A stretch of DNA of 64,000 nt, taken from Dimorphilus gyrociliatus. Lineage: Eukaryota; Annelida; Polychaeta; Dinophilidae. Under the pieces are notes generated by a model. The model saw only the letters and a list, made by a program, of their open reading frames with translations. It ran no database searches and was not told the DNA's origin. This document shows, piece after piece, positions 1 to 11,425 of the stretch; the stretch's first letter is position 1, and every line of letters begins with the position of its first letter. The position numbers and the translations under genes are program-made. The stretch lies in assembly GCA_904063045.1 (NCBI GenBank), contig CAJFCJ010000006.1:3240408-3304407 (forward strand), given 5' to 3'.

Positions 1-2171
1 CCTTCATGAGCAGCGACGAGTAACGGTGTGAGACCATCAGTATCTTCGTGATCCACTTCCGCTCCTTTCTCTAAGAGAAGTGACACGACGTCAGAGTGAA
101 GTCCACTTGTCGCAGGCATACAAAGTGCGGCTACTGATAAAGCGGTTCTATTGTCGCAATCCGCCTGGTTAATCTCGGCTCCTGCCGCTAAAAGAATTTG
201 AACAATGTTAGTGTGCGCCATATAAGAGGCGGCTATCAGGGCTGTACGACCCTCGGCATCAGCCTTATTTACATCCGCACCGGCTGATATAAGTTTGTTT
301 ACAATATCTTCGTGTCCACTCCACGCTGCGGCTCGTAATGCTGTCCTCCTCTCGTTATCCGCATTATCAACTGCCGCGTTGTAATTCAACAGGACTTCCA
401 CGACTTCCATGTGACCACCCCATGCTGCTGACCTTAGCGGTGTCCATCCTTCGTGATCGCCGCAATCAACGTCAGCTCCTGCATTCAACAATTGTTTTAC
501 AACTTCCACATGACCCTGGCGGGATGCTAGTATTAAAGCATTTTGACCACTCCTATCAACAATATCAAGTTCGGCTCCTTTATTTAGTAATACTTCAACT
601 GCCTTATAATCACCGTCATGAGCTGCCGAACATAAATAAGTTCTTCCTGTGTTCATATTAGGTATATTTAGGGCAGCATCGTCAACTCTCTCGAGTAGAC
701 GCTCCAAAGTATCCGTTCTATCTGTTAGAGAAGTTGCAAAAGATGTCACAGAGGTTGTCATTGCATCCGGCGAACTCTGTGGTAATTTAGCACCGGCATC
801 TTGTAATAATCTAACGACTAGAGGATCGTTGGGTATTGTAGAATTCAAGCAATTTTCAATATCCGCTTGGGTTAAAGTCAACCAGAGAGGCAAGTGATAT
901 AATTGTAAAGTTGGAGTTAAGCCAGACTTAGATATGTGTAAAGCCAATTCGTGAATTTGTTTTGCGCTTAAAGAACTCGATCTTTCGGTCATACTCATAG
1001 CCAACATGGCATGGCCATCGGAAACAGTACACAAATATTTTTGAGTACAATGTTTGACATCTAAAAGCCATTCGGCAAAGCTATGGTGAAATAGTATCTT
1101 GGTTCCCCCTTCACCATCCGATAATAATTTGCACAACAGTTGTAAATTGCTACTGAATTCTTTGGCGGTTAATTGGATATTCCTCGTACACACGCACCTA
1201 TATAATTCAATTTCCGTTAAAGGGCTTCTGGCAGCTAGCAAGACATTCAATATCGGTTCGACAGCATGGAATTGTTTTTTGGCGAACAAACGTTGGCAAA
1301 GCCAAGAGTACCATCCGTTTAACGTACCGGGAATTTCTTTGATTTCCCGCAACATAATAAAGTTGTTCGCCACACCGTCCAATACTTTTTCCAGATATAG
1401 AAAGCAACCATTAGATTTTATGTGCAATTGATTAAGATTCTCTGCTGTTTCCCTGCTTAGATGATGCCTCAGCTGTTCTTCATCGTCCAGTCTGCATAAT
1501 ATATATTGTTGAACGTCCTTAACAACGTGAGCTTTTCTTAAATCGTCCAAACAGATTTTTCGAAACCCAGTAAACAATTTCGTAATAGTTCTACTCTGTT
1601 TTCGGGCGGAGCACACCAAAAATAACCAGTCAGGCAGCTGATGAGCATGTTTGGCTATTAGTTCCGCTATCGTCTTACTATTTTCACTTGCTTCGCAGGG
1701 TAAAGTCTGTAAGAAGGACTCGTCAATGGAGTCGATTAATAATAGAAGGGGCCGGCCCGGGTGAGGAAGATTATTCAACGGTTGTATAAAAGCTGTCTGG
1801 AAGGCTTGATCAGGATTCTTTTCTATATCCACATTTTCTAGGAGAAGGTCTGGAAAAGACGGCAAGAGAGGACAGGAAGAAACCTGTTTGACCAAGCATC
1901 CTATGAAATACGACAAGCTGAGCGTGTGGATATCATGAGCTTGGCAAAAATAGTGCGCTATCAATCTCTTATTCAGAGACCTTTGTTTGCCACTAGTGGT
2001 CGGCCATACAATTTCAGCGCATAAGGAACTCTTGCCACATCCCGGTCCACCAGTAATGAGAGCACCCCAACATTCTACATCAGTTGGTCTGGAGTCCAAG
2101 CAGTGAAGGAGCTTACTGAATGCCCATTCTCTACAGAAGAACCTTCGTCCTTTTAATAAGCTTGTAGTCAT
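1..2171 (-). CDS. ANKRD50: ANKRD50-like NTPase/ankyrin-repeat protein, 5' part (C-terminus beyond window)
   Basis: One uninterrupted reading frame runs from the ATG at 2171 to the left edge, giving 723 codons with no stop, so the carboxyl end lies outside the window. The N-terminus is an STAND/NACHT-like ATPase with Walker A GGPGCGKSS at about residues 43-51 and a Walker B-like LLLLIDSIDES. A middle domain (LCSARKQS, GFRKICLDDLRKAHVVKDVQQY, ILFHHSFAEWLLDVKHCTQKY) follows the ANKRD50 family almost word for word. From about residue 500 ankyrin repeats begin (GHMEVVEVLLN, GRTALIAAS, DGLTPLLVAAHEG). In vertebrates ANKRD50 acts in SNX27-retromer endosome-to-surface recycling; that role is carried over from the family. 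No intron is visible in the part present. The start fits the family, which begins with a short lead and a K/GRRFFCREW motif. Confidence 0.93.
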   Translation of the reverse strand, partial: MTTSLLKGRRFFCREWAFSKLLHCLDSRPTDVECWGALITGGPGCGKSSLCAEIVWPTTSGKQRSLNKRLIAHYFCQAHDIHTLSLSYFIGCLVKQVSSCPLLPSFPDLLLENVDIEKNPDQAFQTAFIQPLNNLPHPGRPLLLLIDSIDESFLQTLPCEASENSKTIAELIAKHAHQLPDWLFLVCSARKQSRTITKLFTGFRKICLDDLRKAHVVKDVQQYILCRLDDEEQLRHHLSRETAENLNQLHIKSNGCFLYLEKVLDGVANNFIMLREIKEIPGTLNGWYSWLCQRLFAKKQFHAVEPILNVLLAARSPLTEIELYRCVCTRNIQLTAKEFSSNLQLLCKLLSDGEGGTKILFHHSFAEWLLDVKHCTQKYLCTVSDGHAMLAMSMTERSSSLSAKQIHELALHISKSGLTPTLQLYHLPLWLTLTQADIENCLNSTIPNDPLVVRLLQDAGAKLPQSSPDAMTTSVTSFATSLTDRTDTLERLLERVDDAALNIPNMNTGRTYLCSAAHDGDYKAVEVLLNKGAELDIVDRSGQNALILASRQGHVEVVKQLLNAGADVDCGDHEGWTPLRSAAWGGHMEVVEVLLNYNAAVDNADNERRTALRAAAWSGHEDIVNKLISAGADVNKADAEGRTALIAASYMAHTNIVQILLAAGAEINQADCDNRTALSVAALCMPATSGLHSDVVSLLLEKGAEVDHEDTDGLTPLLVAAHE

Positions 2172-2734
2172 AGCTGGTTTATCATGGTTTCACGATGTTG
2201 AAACGCCTATATCCTCTCTTTTCTCTCTTTATTTTCTTAAAAATCTTTCTTTTTATTCTTATCCAATAGAAGAACGTATTATGAATGAAAGTCTCAAAGC
2301 CGATTTTCGACTCGTATTCGTCATTTGCGCTGCTTGACGAATAAATACGGGCGATAATATCTCGCCGAAATAGGCGTTAATTATAAAACCAGGTCCCTGA
2401 ATTTCCTACTTCTATCATTTACACACGTACAATAGCGATGCGAAAAATAAATTGTACTAGTTTTTCATTAGGCAATAGTGAAGCACAACTATGGCAATAC
2501 TAATTGAAAAATATCAATATGGCGAATGTTTAGTTAACACCCTAAACGGCCATTTTTCAATTCTCTTACCATTCATAACATTAGAATGTCTTGCTCTCTG
2601 ATTGGCTGCCGGAATTGGTTTCCAGAGTCCTCTAGTATTCGCGAATTTACCGATAGATGGAGTCAAATTATTTTTTCACTACTTTTATTATATAAATAAA
2701 CACATAATATAGAAAACATAAAATAAGGCATTAA
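2172..2734. other. Intergenic, upstream of ANKRD50
   Basis: AT-rich sequence between the start of ANKRD50 and the 3' side of the next minus-strand gene. An inverted CCAAT-like block (gattggctg) lies near 2600. I see no coding exon, RNA gene or clear repeat. Confidence 0.5.
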
Positions 2735-3097
2735 TTAGAAATAATTATAAATAAAGGAAAGGCTAATGGATTTAAACATAACAATTTTTTTTAAATATTT
2801 ATAGATTTTCTTTTTTTTTTTCGGCTTTAAAATATCTTTTCTCCTGTAGAAAACGAACTTTTGGAGTAGATTTATCTGTCACTTCTAGCAGTCTCATCTC
2901 TTCACGTATAAAAAATACGGCTTCGTAGAGTAGCTCTCTCCATTGATCATCAAGCTAAGCAATACGAATAAACCGTGTCTGTTTCCCAAGCTTCAGAAAA
3001 AGGCATTCTCTTAAATAGTCATCAAATCCTTTCTCAATAAACTTTTGAAAAAAAATAGGCCTATTGATTGTCCTCCTAAAGTCATCGAAACAAATTT
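2735..3097 (-). pseudogene. In-frame coding-like extension beyond a stop codon
   Basis: The frame of the neighbouring minus-strand gene stays open beyond its TGA stop for about 45 codons (including FIEKGFDDYLRECLFLKLGK). It meets a TAG near 2957 and continues open in the same frame to a TAA at 2735 (including RELLYEAVFFIREEMRLLEV and a lysine run). There is no frameshift, only two stops. The TAG lies in a possible splice acceptor context (ttgcttag), so the last block could be a separate exon. Alternatively this is decayed coding sequence. No family was recognised. Confidence 0.3.
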
Positions 3098-3839
3098 TCA
3101 GCCCATTTTTCTCTCAAAGAATAATCCGGGAATACTATAACAGACAGTTATAACGACAACAGTGTCACTGCGAACTGTCTCATCAAGCATTTGCCACGCC
3201 TTCAACACATATGCGGCAGTTTTCTTATCAGTTGCCCAGACGTGCAAGACCTGCTTAGACCATCCTTCCTGATTATTTGCAGTTGATCTGTTCACTCCTT
3301 GCAACTTCTTGTTTAATAATCGAATCGCATCATCCATTGCGAAGTCTCCGCCATATTTCATAGCTCTTGTAACTGAAACACCAATAATTTGATCGTAGAT
3401 CCTGGCGACATAATCAGTTATTGAACCGCCTTGGGGCCAGTATTCAACTTCCATTTCGGTCTTTAGAAGATGCGCTCCAAAAGATCGTGATAAAAATTCC
3501 AGAGAAAGTACCTCTGAAATAACTGAGCTACCCCCAGCGTTGGGTATAGTTAACAACTTTAATGCTCCTTGCGATAATTTTATCTTCGTTAGAGGACAGA
3601 AAGTAGTAAGCTTAGTCATTACAACTGAACCCCTGTTCATCTTTAAAGATGAACGGAACTTGAATGGCTGGTCCATTATGCAGCAAACGTCCTCCCCGAC
3701 ATACAAGCCTGAAGGAACTCTTTTCCTCGTACTGTTTAAGGTCCTGTTTAGGGGACAAGATTTCTGACGAAGGACAGGACAAATCGTGGGGCGAAGTTGA
3801 GGTGCTAGAAGACTGGCGAGTTCGTCGGTAAGACATCAT
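3098..3839 (-). CDS. Unassigned conserved-looking protein, possible nuclease-like fold
   Basis: Likely exons are 3839-3705 and 3610-3098, joined across a 94-base gtatgt...ctaag intron in phase 0, giving about 215 residues. Exon 1 is Ser/Thr-rich and probably disordered. Exon 2 holds the structured part: SQGALKLLTIPNAGG, SEVLSLEFLSRSFGA, an acidic-aromatic block (LLKTEMEVEYWPQGGSITDY), IIGVSVTRAMKY, an alpha-helical stretch and LHVWATDKK ending in a beta-like DTVVVITV. I do not recognise a named family. The spacing of SE...TDY...VSVTR resembles a PD-(D/E)XK-type core, but this is only a guess from pattern. The first ATG of exon 1 could be 3839 or 3836. The frame stays open past the stop (see the 2735-3097 entry), so the true 3' end is uncertain. 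Confidence 0.55.
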
Positions 3840-5894
3840 GGTAGATATTGTCATATTGTAATATAAACGCTTGTAATATAAGATAGTGTTAAGTTGTATT
3901 AGTCTTGTCTGAAATTGTCGAAATATTGTACAATATTTCCTTTTATACCATTCTATTGCACAATGTGGTGACAGGTACACGTTGGATATTCCAAGTTTAA
4001 TGGAAATTCCTATGACTCATACGAATCGCGTCCAATCACGCCCGTTTCCCTTAACCGCCATTTTTTTCGAATCAGCGAAACATACAAAAAAAAACGCCAG
4101 TTTCTACACGTGTAGTTTTCTCTATAAGAGGTTTCTTTTGCGTAAAGAAACTAAGTTGTTTATCTAGAACAAATTTCTTCGTTACTATTTACAAACAATA
4201 GCTGACCTTTGCCCAACTACACTAAACGAAAATCTGTATTGCCTTGATAGTAATTCATCATCACGTGAGCAAAGCAAAACTAGGCCAAACTAGTACGTTT
4301 TGATGTAGGCAAACACTATAGGCTTTATTTAGTATAAAATAGTAAACTCTTTTTTTTCTTCCATTTTAATGGACTTTTTTTTATTCATTAAATAAACCAA
4401 AAATTTACGCATGGGTATAAATGTACAAAATAGAGGGGTGGAAGGGGGTGGGGATTGGAAAAAAAAATGCAATAAATATCTTTCTTTATAAATAAACAGA
4501 GTATTCTTCAATACAAATAAAAAAGCCAAAGATATTATTCAAATGAAGATTGTTTATATCATTGTTGTTGCATATTCTTTTTTCCAATGTTGTATCTTCT
4601 TTATGTTTTTTTCTCAAGTCGTAGTTTTGAACGTTGTATATATTTCTATTATTTGCAAGCTAATATATACAAGTTTACATTAATTTGCCATCGAATAGTT
4701 GCTTTTGGTATAATATGCTCTAATATAGTCGTGAATAAGAGATATATTATGTAGAAAAAAATATTTATACTCTCGCCATATGCGTCATCAAGTAACAATT
4801 TTTTTTCTATAGATTCCCTTATTTGGTATGAACATTATGAACATTCCAGATAATCATGAGTAACACGTTCTCCCATATACAGATCATCAAACGTCGAAAC
4901 CATCCAGAAACTATATGTATATATTCAAATACATTGTTTTACAGACTTTTTAATATATTGTCCTCAGTATGCCAATGGGCTGAATTCTTCACCTTTCAAT
5001 CATAACATGGTAATGTAGATGCAAATCTTGATTAAGTTGTTAAAAATGCAATGATACCATCTCCTCCATCTTCCCTTAGCTGCCTGTGCATTAGGCTTTC
5101 GTCATTTTCAATGAGCAGCGAGCTTTTCCAATGTCGTTTATAGCTATCTGATGCTGTTCGTAGTTACATCAGAAAGGGAACAACGAGGTTATGACTGGCT
5201 ATTGGCTCTAAGCATTAATCACCACAACCAATAAAAAATAACATCCGGTTGGCGCGAAAAATTCAAAAAAAGAATGTCTTGATTTCGTTATAGTTTATTA
5301 AATAACAAATACAGTATCTATTATGGATTAAACGTAGAAAAAACTGCTACTTACTTAATTCAAGTTTTTTATTGAAATATCAACAAAGAAACACTCCCTA
5401 ATCCTTATTCTTTTAATAACGCGATTTACGCAAACTATTGTTATTACTAATTAAGGAAAATAATGCTAATAGTAAAAAGAGCTTCTACGCTCTTTCCTTT
5501 GAAATAGTAGCGAGACCGTGAAAATAGATACTTTACTTTCCAAATACATAAAAAAGACAAAAAAAAATAATACAAATAAACGAAACTAAACGTTTCATTC
5601 AATAGAAAAGCTAATTAATAAGTGAATCTATCTAATTTTAGCTTTTCTATGGAAAAATAACAGGATAATATAATAGAATAGATCGATATTTGGATTGTTT
5701 TAATATTTTACATGCGCAAAATTGCTTCAGTTTGTTCGTCAGCAAGTGCCGAAGCGGAACGAACTATTATCTACTCAAAGACGGCTTTAGAATGCAATGA
5801 AGTATATTAACTATTTTGTCGTTTAGTTAGTCCACCATATATATATCGCTTCAATAGTATTTTCAACAACACTACAACTCATTCCTTAACAATA
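3840..5894. other. Intergenic, about 2 kb
   Basis: AT-rich stretch between divergently oriented genes. It has homopolymer A/T runs and CCAAT-like motifs (ccaatcac near 4031, ccaataaa near 5229). The short open frames are low-complexity, without family features or splice support. No tRNA, snRNA or mobile element was recognised. Confidence 0.45.
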
Positions 5895-8408
5895 ATGTCT
5901 GTTTCACGAGCTCAAATTCGAGCCGCTGAGGCATATTGTAAAAGACAAAGAGGGAATGTCAACGTAAAAAAAGTTTGTAAACTTGTTTGTTTATTTGTTT
6001 ATATCGTTTATCTTTTGTCTTAAGTAGCTGTAAAATATTTCTTTGTAAAACTTAGATAAACAGAGAAAGAAAAAAAACCGATACTAAGTCAAAAGTTTTT
6101 CCTTCCGACGGATTTCAAACAACTGATTTCGCACTAAATAGATCATTTAATTCAAGAAAACAGAGTCTTTATAGACCATGGAGCCCTTCAGATTATCTGT
6201 AAAGTGTTATATATCTCTCCTATTTTTTTATCTTATCATTTAATTCTTTTTTATAATGTTTAACTATTAGGTCGCAGACTTCAACTTCTGATGGTGATGA
6301 TGACTCTGATTCCGAAAAAACACGCGAAGAACCTTCGAAAGTTCTCTATTGTAGAATGTGCGCACACTTGAAAATTCCACCAGCTAAGATATTCTTTAGG
6401 AATTTGACGAAAAATCAGATTTCTGTTTCTTATCGCATTCTTGGACCAGAGGGGGCGAAGGCTTGTGCTGCTGCCTTATCGGTAAGTTGGGAAGTAGAGA
6501 TAATTAGATGACTTACATTCTCTCGATTATTTCGCATAGTTTTGTCAAGTTTAATCTAAAATATTTTAGGAAAATGCTCACGTTGAAACATTTGATATGA
6601 CGGGAAATGAGATTGGAAATAGAGGGGCACGTTACATGGCAGAAATGCTTCATGAAAATGTTTATCTAACTTCATTAGTACGTATACTTTATATACCCGA
6701 TAATAGACCGCTTAGAACTTTATGTAAGTATAGGCCTTACTTTTCTCCTACTCTATATTCTTTCAACTCCTCAACTCACTTCTTATTTCTATGTATTTCG
6801 AAATGTTTGTTCTCCCTTCTATCTAATAAACACAATCTGTTCAATATATCTCTCCCCCATATGATATAAATAACGTATAGTGTTATATAGAAACCATTAA
6901 GATATTCATTATTAATTGTAAATTATTCTTCTACTCTTTGAAGATATTGGCAGAAAATGGCATTTCGGGAGAAGGCTTAAATCTATTATCTCAAGTTTTA
7001 CCATTAAACAAAACCCTGAAGTCGTTTGACATCTCTGGAAACGATTTAACGGAGAAAGACTCAACTGCAATTGCTCATATTATCAAATTTAGTACAACGT
7101 TAAAAGAGTTAAAGGTATCGCATAATGTATTCGCTGAAAAAGGTGGTATAGAACTTGGTCCAGCTATAGGTAGGCCGAAAACAGTATAAGACGTAAACAA
7201 AAATAAAAAACAAATGGTTCGTTGACGTTTTTTCAGCCGACAGCGAAAGCGTTCAACACTTGGATTTAAGTTGGAATCATCTGCGATTGAAAGGAGCTAT
7301 TGCTGTAGCAGACGGGATTAAGGTTTGCCAATTATTTAAAACAAGTTATTACAAGTTTAACGCGCGTTTCACCATTTTTCTAGAAAAGCGTAACACTTTT
7401 GTCAGTAAATATTAGCTGGAATGGCTTCTATCTACCTGGTTCTAGAGCCCTTTGTCGAATGTTGGAAGAGAATGAAGTATTACAGGAATTAGATATATCA
7501 AGTAATCGGTTGAATAGAGAATGTATTGAAGTTATTTGCAACGGTTTAAAAAAGAACAAAACTCTCAAAGTATTAAAGATTAATTCTAATCCCATGACTG
7601 GTGACGGAGCTATTCACCTTATTCAAACCATTCAAAACAACCCGCAAATAGCAATTAGAGAGTTAGATTTATCTGGCCAAACTGTTGATAAACTATTTTT
7701 AAATACTGTTATTGAAGCGGAAAAGGCAAGAGGGGAATTAATTGTACGTCACGGCGTTGTGTTTGGACACACTGATACAAGTCAGGAAGCTACTGAATTT
7801 GTCAACGATGATCCAATGATGGTGTTGATGGAATACACGAGGCAGATGAATATGCGCTTGGTTGATTTATTTACATCGTTAGACGCCGACGGAAGTGCTT
7901 CTCTTACTAGACAAGAGTTTAGAGATGGTTTATTGGTTTGCACTTATTTTCGATTAATAATTCTTCCTCTTATCTCGATATTCTTAACAGAGCGTAAATA
8001 TACCGTTAAGTTCAAGGTGTCTTGATAGGCTAATTAACAAACTCGATATGGACGGAGACGGTGAAGTTGATTTTAGGTGCAAATTGAAATAAAGTAAAAC
8101 AGATGGCGCTTTTAACACTATCTTTACTTATTATTTGCAGTGAATTAATGGTGGGTCAGAAGGATCATCGGCGTAAGATTGCTCAAATACAAAGCGACCC
8201 AGACGGATCGGGTAACGACGAACTAAGAAAAATAGCGGAAAAAATAACGAAACTTTTAGAGCAAAGGAAAAAAATTTGGTCTATGGAAAGAGAAAAAGCT
8301 AAAAGAAGGAAAGAAGAGGAGAAATTGAAGAAAATCGCAAACATGACTATGATGGCAAACGTATTAAAAAAGGGAAAGTCTAAATCGAAGAGTAATAAAC
8401 GAAAATAG
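5895..8408 (+). CDS. Leucine-rich-repeat protein with EF-hands, LRRC74-like
   Basis: Nine exons join in frame: 5895-5963, 6056-6198, 6271-6481, 6570-6677, 6944-7169, 7237-7322, 7384-7935, 7991-8076, 8141-8408, for 582 residues. The middle is a run of ribonuclease-inhibitor-type LRRs with the pattern LxxLDLSxNxL/I (TFDMTGNEIGNRGARYMAEM, SFDISGNDLTEKD, HLDLSWNHL, ELDISSNRLNRE, VLKINSNPMTGDGA). Two EF-hand-like loops follow, one near residue 448 (DADGSASLTRQEF) and one near 484 (DMDGDGEVDF), so calcium binding is likely. The end is strongly basic and helical (KKGKSKSKSNKRK). The architecture matches the LRRC74 group, whose biochemical role is not well established. All introns are about 60-310 bp. 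A Cys pair (LYCRMCAHL) precedes the repeats. Confidence 0.88.
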
Positions 8409-9256
8409 GATGAAGAAACTTTCAAAATTTGAAGAAGAATTGAATATTATCTCTCTTATTTCTCTATTATTCCTTTTGCTAAATGAAAATAAAGAAAAAA
8501 CTTTATTTCTTATCATAAAATTTAATAAGAAATACGATGGGAAAAATTGAAGTTTCTATGATAAATTATAGCATTCAAAAGAATAGAAATGCAATAAACT
8601 TTTCGAAAGAAATTCATTGAAGAGAAATTTTAACAGAAAAGTAACTCAATATCCTCCTTCTTTTAGAATAAAAGTTTTTAGATATATAAGATTGTATTCA
8701 GAATTGTCAACAATAGAAAACAAGAATGAGATAGACTAGTTTTACTTGAATTTAATATATTCAATTAAATATAACTATACACTACCTACAGAATGTAGCA
8801 TGTATATGATTGGCAACTGTAACACGAAAAGGGCAAGGTATAGGAAGATATTTAATATGAAATTATATAGAATTCTCTTTCTCACAGACAAGGAGCAAAT
8901 CAATAGCAACTCTCTTTGTCATACTACCTAAAAGGCCACCTTTTTAACGGTCTGTACTCTTAGGGTGGGATATATATTAGATAAATATATCTTAACATTT
9001 CAGAATACATATTTGCTTCTTTTCTTTAACTTTACAAGAAAAGAAATATAGTCTCATTCTTCTCTTGAATGTTCTGGAGAAAGTTTAATTCTCTTTTAAC
9101 ATAGTGGTAGATATTATTTTGCCGCTGACTCTATGAAAAAGTGTTGTTGGCTACATCGAACTGTTTGCCGTATAAAAATCTGCTCAAATGTCAGGAACTT
9201 ATTACTACTGTCTTATCAAATCACTAATATAGAGGTTAGTCTTAAAAACTTTTCGG
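8409..9256. other. Intergenic, 3' of LRR gene and promoter side of CHSY-like gene
   Basis: AT-rich. AATAAA-type hexamers soon after 8408 (for example near 8489) fit polyadenylation of the LRR gene. Open frames here are short and of biased composition. No other feature was seen. Confidence 0.45.
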
Positions 9257-11425
9257 ATGAAAACGAAACGGAGTCATAGTCCTTATTTATGCTTTTCTAC
9301 TGGTACATTAGTTGGTATATACTTAAGTATTTATGTATTCACGAGCAAATGTAACATAAACAATGACAATAACAATCAACGACTATTCTATAATAAAAAT
9401 AGTAATTTTGTAAAAAAGTCTCTATATATTGGCGTTCTCTCTACTGCAAATTTTCTGGATACAAGAGCTAAAGCATGCCAAAAAACTTGGGGTAGTACGA
9501 AAGGAGCCACAGTTAAATTTTACGCCCAAAGTGATCATCACGACGAAAGTATTGTTAAATTGTCATCTGATATTGACGACTCAGTTTATCCACCACAAAA
9601 GAAATCATTTAGAATGCTACAACATATGTGTCGATTATCAGATTCGTATGAATGGTTTATGAGAGCCGATGATGATTCTTATATAAAAATTGAGCAATTA
9701 ATTAAATTCTTAAATGGCATTGACTCCAATCAGCTACACTATATTGGTCAAGCTGGTTTTGGACGGATGGATGAAAAATTGGGCCTAGGAACATCTATCT
9801 ATTGTATGGGGGGTCCAGGTGTAATATTTAGTAGTGTTCTACTACAAAAAGTTTGTCCTCATATTGAAAGCTGCTTAGGAAATATTACAAGTAAGCACGA
9901 GGATACAGAAATAGGTAGATGTATCAATAGACATATCGGTATTAACTGTACATCAGCCTATGATTTGAGACAACTGTTTTATTTTCATTACGCCGAAAGG
10001 AGTGGATCGTTTAGCGGCCCTTTAGATGGCTTAGTGGCGTCTATAATGAAAAATGCAATTACTCTACATCCAATCAAGCGTAAAGAATATTTCTACAGAT
10101 TTCATTTTCGTCTACTTGGAATTAAAGCAATAGACTTAAGGGCAAAGATACAGAAATTAAAAACGAATTTTAAGAATACAAAAACATCGAAACAGTCGGT
10201 AAACACTTGGTTTTCTTTGGAATATAATACCATTGTTACGCATCAGCAAATAGTGCCAAAAAAAAGGCTACCGGAACCCTGGAGAGCCTTTTTCAAAAAC
10301 ATCTACGGAAACATATTCGTCAATCTCAAAACTGAGCTATTAAATTTAACAGTTGATATCTCAAAGTTTAATGATAAACAAACAAAAGCCTATTATACTT
10401 ATAATCCCATTTCTGGAATAACCTGCCATTTTGCGTTACACTTTGAATCTAGAAACAAATTGAATAGAAAACGAAGGCTCCTTGTTGAGCAGAAATTCAC
10501 TTTACCTGAAATTAGGATAATTGAAAATAAACCCACAACAAAAAATAAAACACGTAATCATTTTATTTGGCCTGTGTTTTCACCCTCAACTTTACAATCT
10601 AAAAAGCCTAACCGATATATCCAATTGGTAATTTCGCTAAGCAATCGTTATTCGACTTTTAAAAGATTTATAGAATGTTTATCAAGAGTTGTCTTTCCTT
10701 CAAAGAAATTCCACGCCAACTTATTCGTTGCACTCGCTGCAAATAATACAGAGGATACCAATGAAAAAATCATTGAACTCATTAAAAAAACTCAAAATCT
10801 CTTTCCAAATAGAGAAATTAAATATACTATTATAGATAAACCTTTCTCTAGAGGATATTTTCTTCAAAAGGCAGCAGATTATTTCCCAGACACGACTCTT
10901 TTGGGCGTTTTCGATGTTGACTTAGTCATTACAGAGGGAGTTATAAGAAGATTAATCGACAATACTATTGCTGGAAAACAAGTTTATTTTCCCATATTTT
11001 TCTCTCATTTTAATCCTAATGTCACAGGTAACAAGTCTTTTGAAAATGAAAATATTCACGATAGTCAAGGAACGTGGAGGTCAACAAGTTACGGAGTTGT
11101 TGGAATTTATGCGGGAGATTTACGAAAAATAGGAGGTTTTAATATAAAAATAAACGGGTGGGGAACAGAGGATATTGATTTTGCCGAAAAAGTTATTGGA
11201 CATAATTTAACAGTGTTTCGCAGTATAGACAAAAATATGATACATCTTTATCACCCAATTCGCTGTCTAGTCAACAACGCTATTCAAGAGAATATGTGTA
11301 CTGGTATTAGATCTGTAATTTCAGGGTCTCAAAATTATTTGGTAAGTCTGCTAACAGATAAACGTCACAAGAAAATATATAATAGATCGCCATTATACAT
11401 AAAAAAAAAAAAAAAAAGAGGATAG
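9257..11425 (+). CDS. CHSY: Chondroitin sulfate synthase (CHSY family), single exon
   Basis: An uninterrupted 722-residue frame. After a short cytoplasmic end comes a type II membrane anchor (about residues 10-28), as expected for a Golgi glycosyltransferase. Domain 1 is beta-1,3-glucuronyltransferase/fringe-like: YIGVLSTANFLDTRA, DDSVYPPQKKSFRML, the DxD motif ADDDSYIKIEQL at 137-140, YCMGGPGVIF and SKHEDTEIGRC. Domain 2 is the beta-1,4-GalNAc-transferase type: LISLSNRYSTF-like strand, DKPFSRGYFLQKAA, DVDL at 553-556 and NGWGTEDIDFAEKVI. Both metal-binding motifs are present, so a bifunctional chondroitin polymerase is likely. It is shorter than vertebrate CHSY1 (about 800 residues). The carboxyl end is encoded by a 17-A tract (11401-11417) giving five lysines just before the stop. 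CHPF is a less likely alternative because both DxD motifs are intact. Confidence 0.92.
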   Translation: MKTKRSHSPYLCFSTGTLVGIYLSIYVFTSKCNINNDNNNQRLFYNKNSNFVKKSLYIGVLSTANFLDTRAKACQKTWGSTKGATVKFYAQSDHHDESIVKLSSDIDDSVYPPQKKSFRMLQHMCRLSDSYEWFMRADDDSYIKIEQLIKFLNGIDSNQLHYIGQAGFGRMDEKLGLGTSIYCMGGPGVIFSSVLLQKVCPHIESCLGNITSKHEDTEIGRCINRHIGINCTSAYDLRQLFYFHYAERSGSFSGPLDGLVASIMKNAITLHPIKRKEYFYRFHFRLLGIKAIDLRAKIQKLKTNFKNTKTSKQSVNTWFSLEYNTIVTHQQIVPKKRLPEPWRAFFKNIYGNIFVNLKTELLNLTVDISKFNDKQTKAYYTYNPISGITCHFALHFESRNKLNRKRRLLVEQKFTLPEIRIIENKPTTKNKTRNHFIWPVFSPSTLQSKKPNRYIQLVISLSNRYSTFKRFIECLSRVVFPSKKFHANLFVALAANNTEDTNEKIIELIKKTQNLFPNREIKYTIIDKPFSRGYFLQKAADYFPDTTLLGVFDVDLVITEGVIRRLIDNTIAGKQVYFPIFFSHFNPNVTGNKSFENENIHDSQGTWRSTSYGVVGIYAGDLRKIGGFNIKINGWGTEDIDFAEKVIGHNLTVFRSIDKNMIHLYHPIRCLVNNAIQENMCTGIRSVISGSQNYLVSLLTDKRHKKIYNRSPLYIKKKKKRG

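Noticed and set aside
338..897. Plus-strand open frames inside the ANKRD50 region
   Set aside because: They are antisense to a recognisable ankyrin-repeat protein and show no family features.
4329..4529. Minus-strand ORF in the large intergenic region
   Set aside because: Low-complexity Lys/Phe-rich translation from A/T runs, no splice context or family match.
9257..11425. CHSY gene as a retropseudogene
   Set aside because: The frame is complete with both DxD motifs, and the A-run lies within coding sequence; no target-site duplication was seen.
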